DNA of 64,000 nucleotides from CBFFRJ01 sp963530515 (lineage in GTDB: Bacteria > Pseudomonadota > Gammaproteobacteria > Enterobacterales > Enterobacteriaceae): positions 1-64,000 of the forward strand of contig CAUSEC010000004.1 of NCBI GenBank assembly GCA_963530515.1. Reading direction: 5' to 3'. Shown here piece after piece: positions 52,160 to 61,635 of this stretch; within the stretch, counting starts at the first letter, position 1; each line of letters starts with the position of its first letter. Made by a program: the position numbers and the translations under genes. The notes under the pieces are model-generated. The model was not told where the DNA came from and did no database searches. It worked only from the letters and a program-made list of their open reading frames with translations.

Positions 52160-53071
52160 TTAATCGCCGTCATAGTTTGCATTATTTTGCAGGCGAAAGA
52201 CCTGCGGTGTGACCTGATAAGTCTGGCGGAAAACTTTGCAAAAATAGCTGGTTTGAGAAAATCCTAAATTGCGCGCAATACTGGCGATGCTCCAGTCGCT
52301 GTGACACAACATTTCTTTCGCACTGGCCATACGCTGGCTGTTTACCCATGCGTTAAAGCCAATCCCCTGATATTTTTTAAACAGTTTGCTGAAGTAATAC
52401 GGGCTGAGATAAACGTGCGCGGCAACATCTTCAAGACGCAGTTCGTCGGAAAGATGCGCATCAATATAGCGCAGCGCCTTCTTCATTTTGCTGTCATGCG
52501 GCCCCTGATTACGGCTGGTTTTGCTGGCTTCCTGAGAAGGCGGCTGATCTTTGATAACAACAAAATTGATCTGCTTTTTCAGACAGTTTTCGACGATGAG
52601 CTGAAGAAGATCGGCTGAGGCGATCACCCGCGAGTAGTCCATCTCCGGCACGTTAAGAAACTCGTCCATCAGTTTTTTATCGTCCTGCCAGCGGTCATCG
52701 ATGTTAAGAATATTAATTAATTCAACGCTATCGCCTTCACGCAGACGCACCTGCCCGCAAAGCACAAAGCCAACCAGATGCCCGGCAATTACCAGGGGAA
52801 TAGAGAAATCCGTCAACCCGGCGTGGCAGCGGTAGATGCAGGGCTGGTTTGATTTTGATGCTTCAAAACCGCCACAGCGGTCGCTCATACGGCACCGGGC
52901 GCTATGCTGGGCGTTCTGCCGCATCATCTGGCAAAAAGGGGTAAAATTAAAAAGCTCGGAAATTTCTTCGCCGTGGATATTAACGACAACAACGGCCAGA
53001 CCGGTGGCTTGTGCAAAATCCTGGGCGATTTTATTAATGAGTTCCGAGTTGAGGGCACTCGCAGAAATCAT
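52160..53071 (-). CDS. pocR: PocR, AraC-family activator of the cob and pdu operons
   Basis: 303 residues, the Salmonella length. The N-terminal PocR sensory domain (about 1-165) has a cysteine set at 47, 60, 66, 78 and 82 (FCQMM, ARCRMSDRCGGF, PCIYRCHAG), suitable for a metal or Fe-S site. The AraC DNA-binding domain with two helix-turn-helices is at about 195-298 (LRLEDVAAHVYLSPYYFSKLFKKYQ and WSIASIARNLGFSQTSYFCKVFRQ). It activates pduF, pdu and cob with 1,2-propanediol as inducer in Salmonella. It is placed between its targets, as there. Confidence 0.95.
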   Translation of the reverse strand: MISASALNSELINKIAQDFAQATGLAVVVVNIHGEEISELFNFTPFCQMMRQNAQHSARCRMSDRCGGFEASKSNQPCIYRCHAGLTDFSIPLVIAGHLVGFVLCGQVRLREGDSVELINILNIDDRWQDDKKLMDEFLNVPEMDYSRVIASADLLQLIVENCLKKQINFVVIKDQPPSQEASKTSRNQGPHDSKMKKALRYIDAHLSDELRLEDVAAHVYLSPYYFSKLFKKYQGIGFNAWVNSQRMASAKEMLCHSDWSIASIARNLGFSQTSYFCKVFRQTYQVTPQVFRLQNNANYDGD

Positions 53072-53293
53072 GATAAAACCTCTCAGTTAATTTTAATTTA
53101 TTGTTATAAAAAACCGATTCGTTTACATGTCATTAATATTGCGGCACGTTAGCCAGCACACTGAGACAATAAACGAAATTCAAGATAACAAAAGTCTCCC
53201 ATCCGTGGGAGACGATTTCGTCCGTTCGTGAAAGCAGATCACGAAATAAGTTATTGGGGTAATCGCATCTGCGTGGAATATTCCACAAATTGA

Positions 53294-54103
53294 TTAGCTC
53301 TCTTTTTCCTCTAACACACACGCGTTACAGGGCAAATTTTTGCCAATAAGATAACGATAACAAGCTGCCCCACCGCAGGCGCCAATAATGGGTGCAATAA
53401 TCGGGATCAGGAAGTAAGGAATATCACGGCCACCCGTAAAGGCAATTTGGCCCCAGCCTGCAAAGAAGGTGAACAGTTTTGGCCCAAAGTCACGTGCCGG
53501 ATTCATCGCAAAGCCGGTTAATGGCCCCATTGAGGCACCAATCACCGCCACCAGGACACCAATCAACAACGGTGCCAGTGGGCCACGCGGCACACCGTTG
53601 CCGTCGTCGGTCAGGGCCATGATCATACACATCAGAATGGAGGTAATGACGATTTCAACCAGCGCGGCTTCCCAGACGCTCAGCGCTGCCGCCGGATAGG
53701 TACTGAACAACCCCGCCAGTTGCAGGCTGTCTGCACTTCCCCGCACCAGGTTATGCGCTGTTTCATATTCCAGGAACAGATTATGGTAAAGCAGATAGGC
53801 AATGGCGGCACCGCCAAAGGCTCCGGCCACCTGAGCCACAATGTACGGCAGCACTTTACGGGCCGGGAAACAGGCAAACAGCCACAATGCAATGGTAATG
53901 GCCGGATTCAGGTGTGCCCCTGAAATCGCCGCCGTCAAGTAGACCGCCAGCGAAATGCCCAGCCCCCAAATGATGCAGATTTCCCACAATCCCAGTGATG
54001 CGCCGGCCACTTTCATGGCGCACAAACAACCGATACCAAAAAACAAAAAGAGCCCTGTGCCTAAAAACTCGGCGATGCATTGCGCCTTGAGTGAATCATT
54101 CAT
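53294..54103 (-). CDS. pduF: PduF, propanediol diffusion facilitator (aquaglyceroporin family)
   Basis: 269 residues with six membrane spans. The two NPA half-helices of the MIP family are both present: SGAHLNPAITIALW near 66-79 and GFAMNPARDFGPKLF near 203-217. The Asp after the second NPA-R is typical of glycerol-type rather than water-only channels. It should let 1,2-propanediol enter the cell. It lies upstream of pocR on the same strand and is divergent from pduA. Confidence 0.94.
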   Translation of the reverse strand: MNDSLKAQCIAEFLGTGLFLFFGIGCLCAMKVAGASLGLWEICIIWGLGISLAVYLTAAISGAHLNPAITIALWLFACFPARKVLPYIVAQVAGAFGGAAIAYLLYHNLFLEYETAHNLVRGSADSLQLAGLFSTYPAAALSVWEAALVEIVITSILMCMIMALTDDGNGVPRGPLAPLLIGVLVAVIGASMGPLTGFAMNPARDFGPKLFTFFAGWGQIAFTGGRDIPYFLIPIIAPIIGACGGAACYRYLIGKNLPCNACVLEEKES

Positions 54104-54627
54104 ATGTCACCTTCCAGGTAGAGTCACGATCTCACCAGCACGCCTGAAGCTGGCAGCAGAGTACAACGCCGCACACTATAGAAATGCATTGCCAAAAAGT
54201 GTTGGCAACCTCACCGGGCAAAGGCCAAAAAAATCGCTTACCAATAACACTTTCTTGCTATTCAAATAAGAAAAGAGGAGGCCGACCCCTCTATTTACTG
54301 CACTCACTCACATTTAATGAATAACACTTTATTGCGAATTTGAATGTACGGTTTTATAGCCTCGCTCACAAAATGCTTTCACACGCGCAAATAACACATA
54401 GAACAATTACTGTCACCTATAAAAATACAAATATGATATTGAAATAACAAGAAATTACCATGCCATGGAAACACAAAAACAAATAAAAATCATGCAGTTA
54501 AATATATCAATAGCAATTATTTCGCCTAATTAAACCAGGAAGTTTTGAATGTAATTTCAAGTGAGCCATTCTTTTTCCTCGCTTATTTGTATATTCGAAA
54601 AATCAGGGCAACCCTATCGAGGTCATT
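54104..54627. promoter_or_regulatory. 524-base divergent control region between pduF and pduA
   Basis: There is no gene and the region is markedly A+T-rich. It should hold the pdu and pduF promoters and the PocR sites. TCACA half-sites near 54307 (TCACATTT) and 54366 (CTCACAAAA) may belong to CRP sites, but the matching half is poor in each. The ribosome site of pduA is GAGGT just before 54628. Confidence 0.5.
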
Positions 54628-54912
54628 ATGCAACAAGAAGCATTAGGAATGGTGGAAACCAAAGGCTTGACGGCGGCAATCGAAGCCGCCGATGCGATGG
54701 TGAAATCCGCCAATGTCATGTTAGTGGGCTACGAGAAAATAGGTTCTGGCCTGGTAACAGTGATTGTTCGCGGTGACGTTGGCGCCGTGAAAGCTGCGAC
54801 GGATGCTGGTGCTGCCGCAGCCGCTCAGGTGGGTGAAGTGAAAGCCGTACACGTCATCCCGCGTCCGCACACTGATGTTGAAAAAATCTTACCCAAGGGA
54901 ATTAGCCAATGA
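54628..54912 (+). CDS. pduA: PduA, microcompartment shell hexamer
   Basis: 94 residues, one BMC domain. EALGMVETKGLTAAIEAADAM opens it; the pore loop region KIGSGLVTVIVRGDVGAVKAATDAG is characteristic. It forms hexagonal shell tiles with a central pore for 1,2-propanediol. It is nearly identical to PduJ downstream. It overlaps pduB by four bases. Confidence 0.97.
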   Translation: MQQEALGMVETKGLTAAIEAADAMVKSANVMLVGYEKIGSGLVTVIVRGDVGAVKAATDAGAAAAAQVGEVKAVHVIPRPHTDVEKILPKGISQ

Positions 54913-55721
54913 GCAGCAATGACCTGGTGGAACAGATCATGGCGAAGGTGATTGCCAAAGTGTCATCACCGGCATCACCGGCCTCCCCCACTGTAACCCA
55001 TCCCACACGAGAGACGGCTATGGCAGAAAAAAGCTGCAGTTTAACGGAATTTGTCGGCACGGCGATCGGCGACACGGTTGGCCTGGTTATCGCCAACGTC
55101 GACAGCGCGCTTCTTGACGCAATGAAACTGGAAAAACGTTATCGCTCAATCGGCATTCTTGGCGCCCGCACCGGCGCAGGCCCGCACATTATGGCGGCCG
55201 ATGAAGCTGTCAAAGCCACCAATACGGAAGTCATCAGTATTGAACTACCACGCGACACCAAAGGGGGCGCGGGCCACGGTTCACTGATTCTGTTTGGCGG
55301 CAATGACGTCTCCGACGTGAAGCGCGCCATTGAAGTGGCTCTGAAAGAGCTCGATCGCACCTTTGGCGACGTCTACGCCAACGAAGCGGGCCACATCGAA
55401 ATGCAATACACCGCCCGCGCCAGCTACGCACTGGAAAAAGCCTTTGGCGCACCGGTAGGTCGTGCATGCGGCGTCATTGTGGGTGCACCGGCCTCGGTCG
55501 GCCTGCTGATGGCGGATACCGCGCTGAAATCAGCCAACGTCGAAGTGGTGGCCTACAGCTCTCCGGCGAAAGGGACGAGCTACAGCAACGAAGCCATTCT
55601 GGTTATCTCCGGCGACTCCGGTGCCGTGCGTCAGGCCGTCATTTCAGCCCGTGAAATCGGGAAAACCGTACTGGGCACCCTGGGTTCAGAGCCGAAAAAC
55701 GACCGCCCGTCCTATATCTGA
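54909..55721 (+). CDS. pduB: PduB/PduB', major shell protein with tandem BMC domains
   Basis: 270 residues, with two permuted BMC domains forming trimers. As in Salmonella there is an internal start for the short form PduB': Met38 at 55020, with GAGAG just before it. The N-terminal extension of the long form (LVEQIMAKVIAKV, amphipathic) is the part known to connect the shell to the enzyme core. It lies 18 bases before pduC. Confidence 0.96.
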   Translation: MSSNDLVEQIMAKVIAKVSSPASPASPTVTHPTRETAMAEKSCSLTEFVGTAIGDTVGLVIANVDSALLDAMKLEKRYRSIGILGARTGAGPHIMAADEAVKATNTEVISIELPRDTKGGAGHGSLILFGGNDVSDVKRAIEVALKELDRTFGDVYANEAGHIEMQYTARASYALEKAFGAPVGRACGVIVGAPASVGLLMADTALKSANVEVVAYSSPAKGTSYSNEAILVISGDSGAVRQAVISAREIGKTVLGTLGSEPKNDRPSYI

Positions 55722-55739
55722 TAACAGAGAGGCTGTTTC

Positions 55740-57404
55740 ATGAGATCGAAAAGATTTGAAGCGCTGGCGAAACGCCCTGTTAACCAGGACGGTTTTGTGA
55801 AGGAGTGGATCGAAGAAGGCTTTATCGCAATGGAAAGCCCGAACGATCCTAAACCCTCTATTCGCATCGTCGACGGCGTGGTCACCGAACTTGACGGGAA
55901 GCCCGTCAGCAAATTTGACCTGATTGACCACTTTATTGCCCGCTACGGCATTAATCTGCAGCGCGCGGAAGAAGTGATGAAGATGGACTCCGTGAAGCTT
56001 GCCAACATGCTTTGCGATCCCAACGTGAAGCGCAGCGATATCGTGCCGCTGACCACGGCGATGACGCCTGCGAAGATTGTGGAAGTGGTGTCGCACATGA
56101 ACGTGGTGGAGATGATGATGTCCATGCAGAAAATGCGTGCACGTCGTACCCCATCGCAGCAGGCACACGTCACAAACGTCAAAGACAACCCGGTGCAGAT
56201 CGCCGCCGATGCCGCCGAAGGTGCCTACCGTGGATTTGACGAGCAGGAGACCACAGTTGCCGTTGCGCGCTACGCGCCGTTCAACGCCATCGCGCTGCTG
56301 GTGGGCTCACAGGTTGGACGCCCTGGCGTATTGACCCAGTGTTCACTGGAAGAAGCCACCGAGCTGAAACTCGGCATGCTGGGTCACACCTGTTATGCAG
56401 AAACCATTTCCGTATACGGGACCGAACCTGTCTTTACCGACGGGGATGATACCCCGTGGTCTAAGGGCTTTTTGGCCTCTTCGTATGCCTCTCGTGGCCT
56501 GAAAATGCGCTTTACCTCCGGCTCCGGCTCCGAAGTGCAGATGGGTTATGCCGAAGGCAAATCCATGCTGTATCTCGAAGCACGCTGCATTTACATCACT
56601 AAAGCCGCCGGTGTCCAGGGCCTGCAAAACGGTTCCGTTAGCTGTGTAGGGGTTCCTTCCGCTGTGCCATCGGGCATTCGCGCCATTCTGGCGGAAAACC
56701 TGATTTGCGCCGCACTGGATCTGGAGTGTGCCTCCAGCAACGACCAGACCTTTACTCACTCGGATATGCGCCGTACCGCACGTCTGTTGATGCAGTTCCT
56801 GCCAGGCACCGACTTCATCTCCTCCGGTTACTCGGCCGTACCGAACTACGACAACATGTTCGCCGGTTCGAACGAAGACGCCGAAGACTTTGACGATTAC
56901 AACGTGCTCCAGCGCGACCTGAAAGTCGACGGTGGCTTGCGCCCGGTGCGCGAAGAAGACGTGATCGCCATTCGCAATAAAGCCGCTCGCGCCCTGCAAG
57001 CTGTCTTTGCCGGAATGGGGTTACCGCCTATCACCGATGAAGAGGTGGAAGCCGCTACTTACGCCCACGGCTCAAAAGACATGCCGGAACGCAACATTGT
57101 TGAAGACATTAAGTTCGCGCAGGAAATCATCAACAAAAACCGCAACGGTCTTGAAGTGGTGAAAGCGCTGGCTGACGGTGGCTACAAAGATGTCGCCCAG
57201 GACATGCTTAACATCCAGAAAGCCAAGCTGACAGGCGACTACCTGCATACCTCCGCCATCATCGTCGGCGACGGCCTGGTGCTCTCTGCGGTTAACGATG
57301 TGAACGACTATGCCGGTCCGGCAACAGGTTATCGCCTGCAAGGTGAACGCTGGGAAGAGATCAAGAACATCCCGGGCGCACTCGATCCGAACGAACTGGG
57401 CTAA
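55740..57404 (+). CDS. pduC: PduC, propanediol dehydratase large subunit
   Basis: 554 residues, the same length as the Klebsiella oxytoca enzyme. All active-site positions known from that structure are kept at the same numbers: Gln141, His143, Glu170, Glu221, Gln296, Asp335 and Ser362. It forms the TIM barrel on which adenosylcobalamin starts the radical conversion of 1,2-propanediol to propionaldehyde. It acts in the microcompartment with PduD and PduE. Confidence 0.98.
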   Translation: MRSKRFEALAKRPVNQDGFVKEWIEEGFIAMESPNDPKPSIRIVDGVVTELDGKPVSKFDLIDHFIARYGINLQRAEEVMKMDSVKLANMLCDPNVKRSDIVPLTTAMTPAKIVEVVSHMNVVEMMMSMQKMRARRTPSQQAHVTNVKDNPVQIAADAAEGAYRGFDEQETTVAVARYAPFNAIALLVGSQVGRPGVLTQCSLEEATELKLGMLGHTCYAETISVYGTEPVFTDGDDTPWSKGFLASSYASRGLKMRFTSGSGSEVQMGYAEGKSMLYLEARCIYITKAAGVQGLQNGSVSCVGVPSAVPSGIRAILAENLICAALDLECASSNDQTFTHSDMRRTARLLMQFLPGTDFISSGYSAVPNYDNMFAGSNEDAEDFDDYNVLQRDLKVDGGLRPVREEDVIAIRNKAARALQAVFAGMGLPPITDEEVEAATYAHGSKDMPERNIVEDIKFAQEIINKNRNGLEVVKALADGGYKDVAQDMLNIQKAKLTGDYLHTSAIIVGDGLVLSAVNDVNDYAGPATGYRLQGERWEEIKNIPGALDPNELG

Positions 57405-57414
57405 GGGGTGAACG

Positions 57415-58086
57415 ATGGAAATCAATGAAAAATTGCTGCGCCAGATAATCGAAGGCGTACTGGCAGACATGCAAACCAGCGACAAGCCGGTGTCGTTTAA
57501 TGCGGGATCCGCAAGCCCGGCAACACCCACGGCAAACGCTGACGGCGGCTTTCTGACCGAGATCGGAGAAGCAAAACCGGGCACCTTGCAGGATGAAGTG
57601 ATCATTGCCGTGGGGCCAGCATTCGGGCTGTCGCAGACGGTGAATATCGTCGGTCTGTCGCACAAAAGCATTCTGCGTGAAGTCATTGCGGGCATCGAAG
57701 AAGAAGGCGTCAAAGCACGCGTTATCCGCTGCTTTAAATCCTCTGACGTGGCGTTTGTTGCCGTGGAAGGTAATCGCCTGAGCGGTTCCGGCATCTCGGT
57801 TGGCATTCAGTCCAAGGGCACAACGGTCATCCACCAGCAAGGGTTGCCGCCGCTCTCTAACCTGGAGCTGTTCCCACAGGCACCGCTGCTGACGCTGGAA
57901 ACTTACCGTCAAATCGGCAAAAACGCGGCCCGTTACGCCAAGCGCGAGTCTCCGCAGCCCGTCCCAACGCTTAATGACCAGATGGCGCGTCCGAAATATC
58001 AGGCCAAGTCAGCCATTCTGCACATTAAGGAAACCAAATACGTCGTGACGGGTAAAAACCCGCAAGAGCTGCGCGTTGCGCTTTAA
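57415..58086 (+). CDS. pduD: PduD, propanediol dehydratase medium subunit
   Basis: 223 residues. The N-terminal amphipathic helix (INEKLLRQIIEGVLADM) is the encapsulation signal known for this subunit, followed by a Pro/Ala-rich linker and the B12-contacting alpha/beta domain (EVIIAVGPAFG, FKSSDVAFVAVEG, GIQSKGTTVIHQ). It lies 10 bases after pduC. Confidence 0.97.
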   Translation: MEINEKLLRQIIEGVLADMQTSDKPVSFNAGSASPATPTANADGGFLTEIGEAKPGTLQDEVIIAVGPAFGLSQTVNIVGLSHKSILREVIAGIEEEGVKARVIRCFKSSDVAFVAVEGNRLSGSGISVGIQSKGTTVIHQQGLPPLSNLELFPQAPLLTLETYRQIGKNAARYAKRESPQPVPTLNDQMARPKYQAKSAILHIKETKYVVTGKNPQELRVAL

Positions 58087-58098
58087 AAGGATAACACC

Positions 58099-58626
58099 AT
58101 GAATGCTGATGCAATTGAATCAATGGTTCGTGATGTGCTTAGCCGAATGAACAGTCTGCAGGGGGCCACCCCTTCTGCAGCCGCGGCAACGCCTGCGAGC
58201 GGTGCCGTACACCAGGCGAAAGTCAGCGATTACCCGCTGGCGAATAAGCACCCTGAGTGGGTCAAAACGTCGACCAACAAAACCCTTGATGAACTGACGC
58301 TTGAAAACGTACTGAGTGGAAAAATCACCGCTCAGGACATGCGTATCACCCCGGAAACTTTGCGCATCCAGGCCTCGATTGCCAGGGATGCCGGACGCGA
58401 CCGCCTGGCAATGAACTTTGATCGCGCAGCGGAACTCACCGCCGTGCCGGATGACCGCATCCTCGAAATTTACAACGCTCTGCGCCCTTATCGTTCCTCG
58501 AAACAAGAGCTGCTGGATATCGCTGAGGATCTGGAAAGCCGTTACAAAGCCACCATTTGTGCTGCGTTCGTTCGTGAAGCCGCAGCGCTGTACGTTGAGC
58601 GTAAAAAACTCAAAGGCGACGACTAA
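58099..58626 (+). CDS. pduE: PduE, propanediol dehydratase small subunit
   Basis: 175 residues. A short amphipathic N-terminal helix (ADAIESMVRDVLSRM) resembling the PduD targeting helix precedes an Ala-rich linker. The helical body has DYPLANKHPEWVKTSTNKTLDEL and PDDRILEIYNALRPYRSS. It completes the alpha2-beta2-gamma2 enzyme. Confidence 0.97.
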   Translation: MNADAIESMVRDVLSRMNSLQGATPSAAAATPASGAVHQAKVSDYPLANKHPEWVKTSTNKTLDELTLENVLSGKITAQDMRITPETLRIQASIARDAGRDRLAMNFDRAAELTAVPDDRILEIYNALRPYRSSKQELLDIAEDLESRYKATICAAFVREAAALYVERKKLKGDD

Positions 58627-58641
58627 TTACAAGGATGACGT

Positions 58642-60474
58642 ATGCGTTATATCGCTGGCATTGATATCGGAAACTCATCAACCGAAGTGGCGCTGGCCGT
58701 GATGGATGATGCGGGTGCACTCAACATAGTGAGCAGTTCACTCGCAGAAACCACCGGCATTAAGGGCACGTTGCGTAACGTGTTTGGCATCAAAGAGGCA
58801 CTCAACAGGGTGGTTGCAGGCGTCGGTATCTCTGTCAGCGATATTTCGCTCATTCGTATTAACGAAGCCACGCCGGTCATTGGTGATGTGGCAATGGAAA
58901 CCATCACGGAAACCATTATCACGGAATCCACCATGATTGGTCATAACCCGAAAACCCCTGGCGGACTGGGCCTCGGGGTGGGGGTGACCATTACACCGGC
59001 TGAGCTTCTGACACATCCGGCGGAGCAACCTTACATCCTGGTTGTCTGCGCCGATTTTGATTTTACCGATGTGGCACAGATGGTGAACGCCGCCACGAAA
59101 GTCGGCTACCAGATTAACGGGATTATTCTGCAACGTGACGACGGCGTGCTGGTGAACAACCGCCTCGACAGACAGGTGCCTATCGTTGACGAAGTGTTAT
59201 ACATCGAACGCATTCCGCTGGGCATGCTGGCCGCCATCGAAGTCGCCATGCCGGGCAAAGTGATTGAAAGTCTCTCGAATCCTTATGGTATCGCCACAGT
59301 GTTCTCCCTGAGCGCCGAAGAAACACGCAACATTGTCCCCGTTGCCCGGGCGCTGATTGGCAACCGCTCCGCCGTGGTCGTGAAGACACCGTCCGGCGAT
59401 GTGAAGGCGCGATCCATTCCGGCGGGTAACATTGAGCTTATCGCCAAAGGCAGAACACTGCGGGTAGACGTTGCTGCCGGGGCAGAGGCCATCATGAAGG
59501 CGGTGAACGAATGCCCGGCGCTGGACAACGTCACCGGCGAGTCAGGAACCAATATCGGCGGCATGCTTGAGCACGTTCGCCAGACCATGGCTGAGCTCAC
59601 CAACAAGCCGAGCAGCGATATCTTTATTCAGGACCTGCTGGCTGTTGATACCGCCGTGCCCGTCAATGTGACCGGGGGGCTGGCCGGAGAATTCTCACTT
59701 GAGCAAGCGGTGGGGATCGCCTCGATGGTGAAATCAGACCGCCTGCAGATGGCCATGATCGCGCGAGAAATCGAACAGCAACTGCATGTCGATGTGCAGG
59801 TCGGGGGGGCAGAAGCCGAAGCGGCCATTTTTGGTGCACTTACCACGCCGGGCACCTCCAGACCTCTCGCCATTCTCGATTTAGGCGCAGGTTCAACCGA
59901 TGCCTCCATTATCAATCCGCAGGGGCAAATTACCGCCACCCATCTGGCCGGTGCCGGGGATATGGTCACGATGATCATCGCCCGCGAGCTGGGCCTCGAC
60001 GACCGCTATCTGGCCGAAGAAATTAAAAAATACCCGCTGGCGAAAGTCGAAAGCCTGTTCCATCTGCGCCATGAAGACGGCAGCGTGCAGTTTTTCCCCA
60101 CTCCGCTGCCCCCTGCCGTTTTTGCCCGCGTGTGCGTGGTCAAACCGGACGAGCTGGTGCCCCTGCCCGGCGATCTGGCGCTGGAAAAAGTGCGCTTGAT
60201 TCGCCGCAGTGCCAAAGAGCGAGTCTTTGTGACCAACGCCCTGCGCGCCTTACGCCAGGTCAGCCCTACCGGCAACATTCGCGACATCCCCTTCGTTGTA
60301 CTGGTGGGAGGGTCGTCCCTTGATTTCGAAGTGCCACAGCTGGTGACCGATGCCCTTGCCCATTATCGGCTGGTAGCCGGGCGGGGCAATATCCGCGGCG
60401 TTGAAGGCCCGCGTAACGCGGTGGCCACGGGCCTCATCCTCTCCTGGCAAAAGGCGTTCGCCCATGGACATTAA
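58642..60474 (+). CDS. pduG: PduG, diol dehydratase reactivase large subunit
   Basis: 610 residues, an actin-like ATPase fold beginning YIAGIDIGNSSTEVALA (phosphate loop 1) and having LAILDLGAGSTDASII (phosphate loop 2) near 410. It exchanges damaged cobalamin for fresh cofactor on inactivated diol dehydratase at the cost of ATP. Its end overlaps pduH by 11 bases. Confidence 0.97.
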   Translation: MRYIAGIDIGNSSTEVALAVMDDAGALNIVSSSLAETTGIKGTLRNVFGIKEALNRVVAGVGISVSDISLIRINEATPVIGDVAMETITETIITESTMIGHNPKTPGGLGLGVGVTITPAELLTHPAEQPYILVVCADFDFTDVAQMVNAATKVGYQINGIILQRDDGVLVNNRLDRQVPIVDEVLYIERIPLGMLAAIEVAMPGKVIESLSNPYGIATVFSLSAEETRNIVPVARALIGNRSAVVVKTPSGDVKARSIPAGNIELIAKGRTLRVDVAAGAEAIMKAVNECPALDNVTGESGTNIGGMLEHVRQTMAELTNKPSSDIFIQDLLAVDTAVPVNVTGGLAGEFSLEQAVGIASMVKSDRLQMAMIAREIEQQLHVDVQVGGAEAEAAIFGALTTPGTSRPLAILDLGAGSTDASIINPQGQITATHLAGAGDMVTMIIARELGLDDRYLAEEIKKYPLAKVESLFHLRHEDGSVQFFPTPLPPAVFARVCVVKPDELVPLPGDLALEKVRLIRRSAKERVFVTNALRALRQVSPTGNIRDIPFVVLVGGSSLDFEVPQLVTDALAHYRLVAGRGNIRGVEGPRNAVATGLILSWQKAFAHGH

Positions 60475-60802
60475 CCAGGACAGCCCGGTGATCGTCATCA
60501 CCGCCCTCACCGACTGCCAGTCGCTCTGGCAGGACGTGCTATGGGGCATCGAAGAAGAAGGCATCCCCTGGCGCTGGCAGCAGGCATCCGGCGTGGATGT
60601 GGTTGCCCATGCCTGGCAGGCCGCTAATCAATCCGCGCTGCTGGTTGGGGTAGCCTGCGACAGCGAAAAGCTGGTTATCCATTACCGAAATTTACCGGCA
60701 TCAGCACCGCTTTTTTCGCTGATGCACCATGAAGACCACCAGGCCCGGCGAGCCGCGGGTAACAACGCCGCCAGACTGGTGAAAGGGATACCGTTCCGGT
60801 AA
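60464..60802 (+). CDS. pduH: PduH, diol dehydratase reactivase small subunit
   Basis: 112 residues from the ATG at 60464 inside the end of pduG; the longer frame upstream is PduG antiphase. DVLWGIEEEGIPWRW and a C-terminal RRAAGNNAARLVKGIPFR mark the family. It resembles the beta subunit of the dehydratase and displaces it during reactivation. Confidence 0.95.
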   Translation: MDINQDSPVIVITALTDCQSLWQDVLWGIEEEGIPWRWQQASGVDVVAHAWQAANQSALLVGVACDSEKLVIHYRNLPASAPLFSLMHHEDHQARRAAGNNAARLVKGIPFR

Positions 60803-60834
60803 CCCCATCTATCCATAAACAGAGGAATCGCAGT

Positions 60835-61110
60835 ATGAACAACGCATTGGGACTGGTTGAAACAAAGGGTCTGGTGGGTGCAATCGAAGCCGCCGATGCC
60901 ATGGTGAAATCCGCCAACGTGCAGTTAATCGGATACGAAAAAATTGGCTCTGGCCTTATCACCGTGATGGTTCGCGGTGACGTGGGCGCAGTCAAAGCAG
61001 CGGTAGATGCTGGTGCGGCCGCAGCCAGTGCCGTGGGTGAAGTGAAATCGTGCCATGTGATCCCGCGCCCACACAGCGACGTCGAAGCCATTTTACCTAA
61101 ATCAGTCTGA
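60835..61110 (+). CDS. pduJ: PduJ, microcompartment shell hexamer
   Basis: 91 residues, a single BMC domain that differs from PduA mainly at the two ends (NNALGLVETKGLVGAIEAAD). PduJ is a major shell tile and can replace PduA when expressed from the pduA position in Salmonella. The pduA/pduJ similarity also exists in the DNA, giving a long direct repeat about 6.2 kb apart. Confidence 0.97.
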   Translation: MNNALGLVETKGLVGAIEAADAMVKSANVQLIGYEKIGSGLITVMVRGDVGAVKAAVDAGAAAASAVGEVKSCHVIPRPHSDVEAILPKSV

Positions 61111-61132
61111 CCGGCAGCCAAAGGAGCACAGC

Positions 61133-61633
61133 GTGAAGCAATCACTGGGATTACTTGAAGTTCGCGGTCTGGCACTGGCCATCAGTTGCGCGGATGTTAT
61201 GGCGAAAGCCGCTTCCATCACGCTGATTGGTATGGAAAAAACCAATGGTTCCGGCTGGACCGTCATCAAAATTGCCGGTGATGTGGCCTCTGTTCAATCG
61301 GCCATCATCACCGGTGCACATTTTGCCGGGGCGCGAGACGGGCTGGTGGCGCAGAAAGTGATTGCACGCCCTGCTGACGGTCTGTTGCCAGCGGCACCGA
61401 AAACTGTTGTCACCGACGCAACACCGCCAGAGATCCGTGAAGAAAGTGCAGTGCTTCCAGAAGAAACCGTAGCAGCAGAGCCGCCCACAACCATAGAAGC
61501 AACATCGGCAGCGCTCAGCGACGCAACGCAAAACCATCTGGTCACCTGCAATCTTTGCCTGGATCCGGTCTGTCCGCGTCAGAAGGGGGAGCCACGCACG
61601 CTATGCATCCATAGCGGACAGCGAGGGGAATAA
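61133..61633 (+). CDS. pduK: PduK, shell protein with C-terminal cysteine (Fe-S type) extension
   Basis: 166 residues from a GTG at 61133 behind AAGGAG. The BMC domain is at about 1-85 (LGLLEVRGLALAISCADVMAK). A Glu/Ala-rich linker (about 95-138) leads to a cysteine cluster C-x2-C-x4-C-x10-C near the end, with a proline after the third Cys. This is the candidate Fe-S binding tail known for PduK. It lies 2 bases before pduL. Confidence 0.95.
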   Translation: MKQSLGLLEVRGLALAISCADVMAKAASITLIGMEKTNGSGWTVIKIAGDVASVQSAIITGAHFAGARDGLVAQKVIARPADGLLPAAPKTVVTDATPPEIREESAVLPEETVAAEPPTTIEATSAALSDATQNHLVTCNLCLDPVCPRQKGEPRTLCIHSGQRGE

Positions 61634-61635
61634 CT

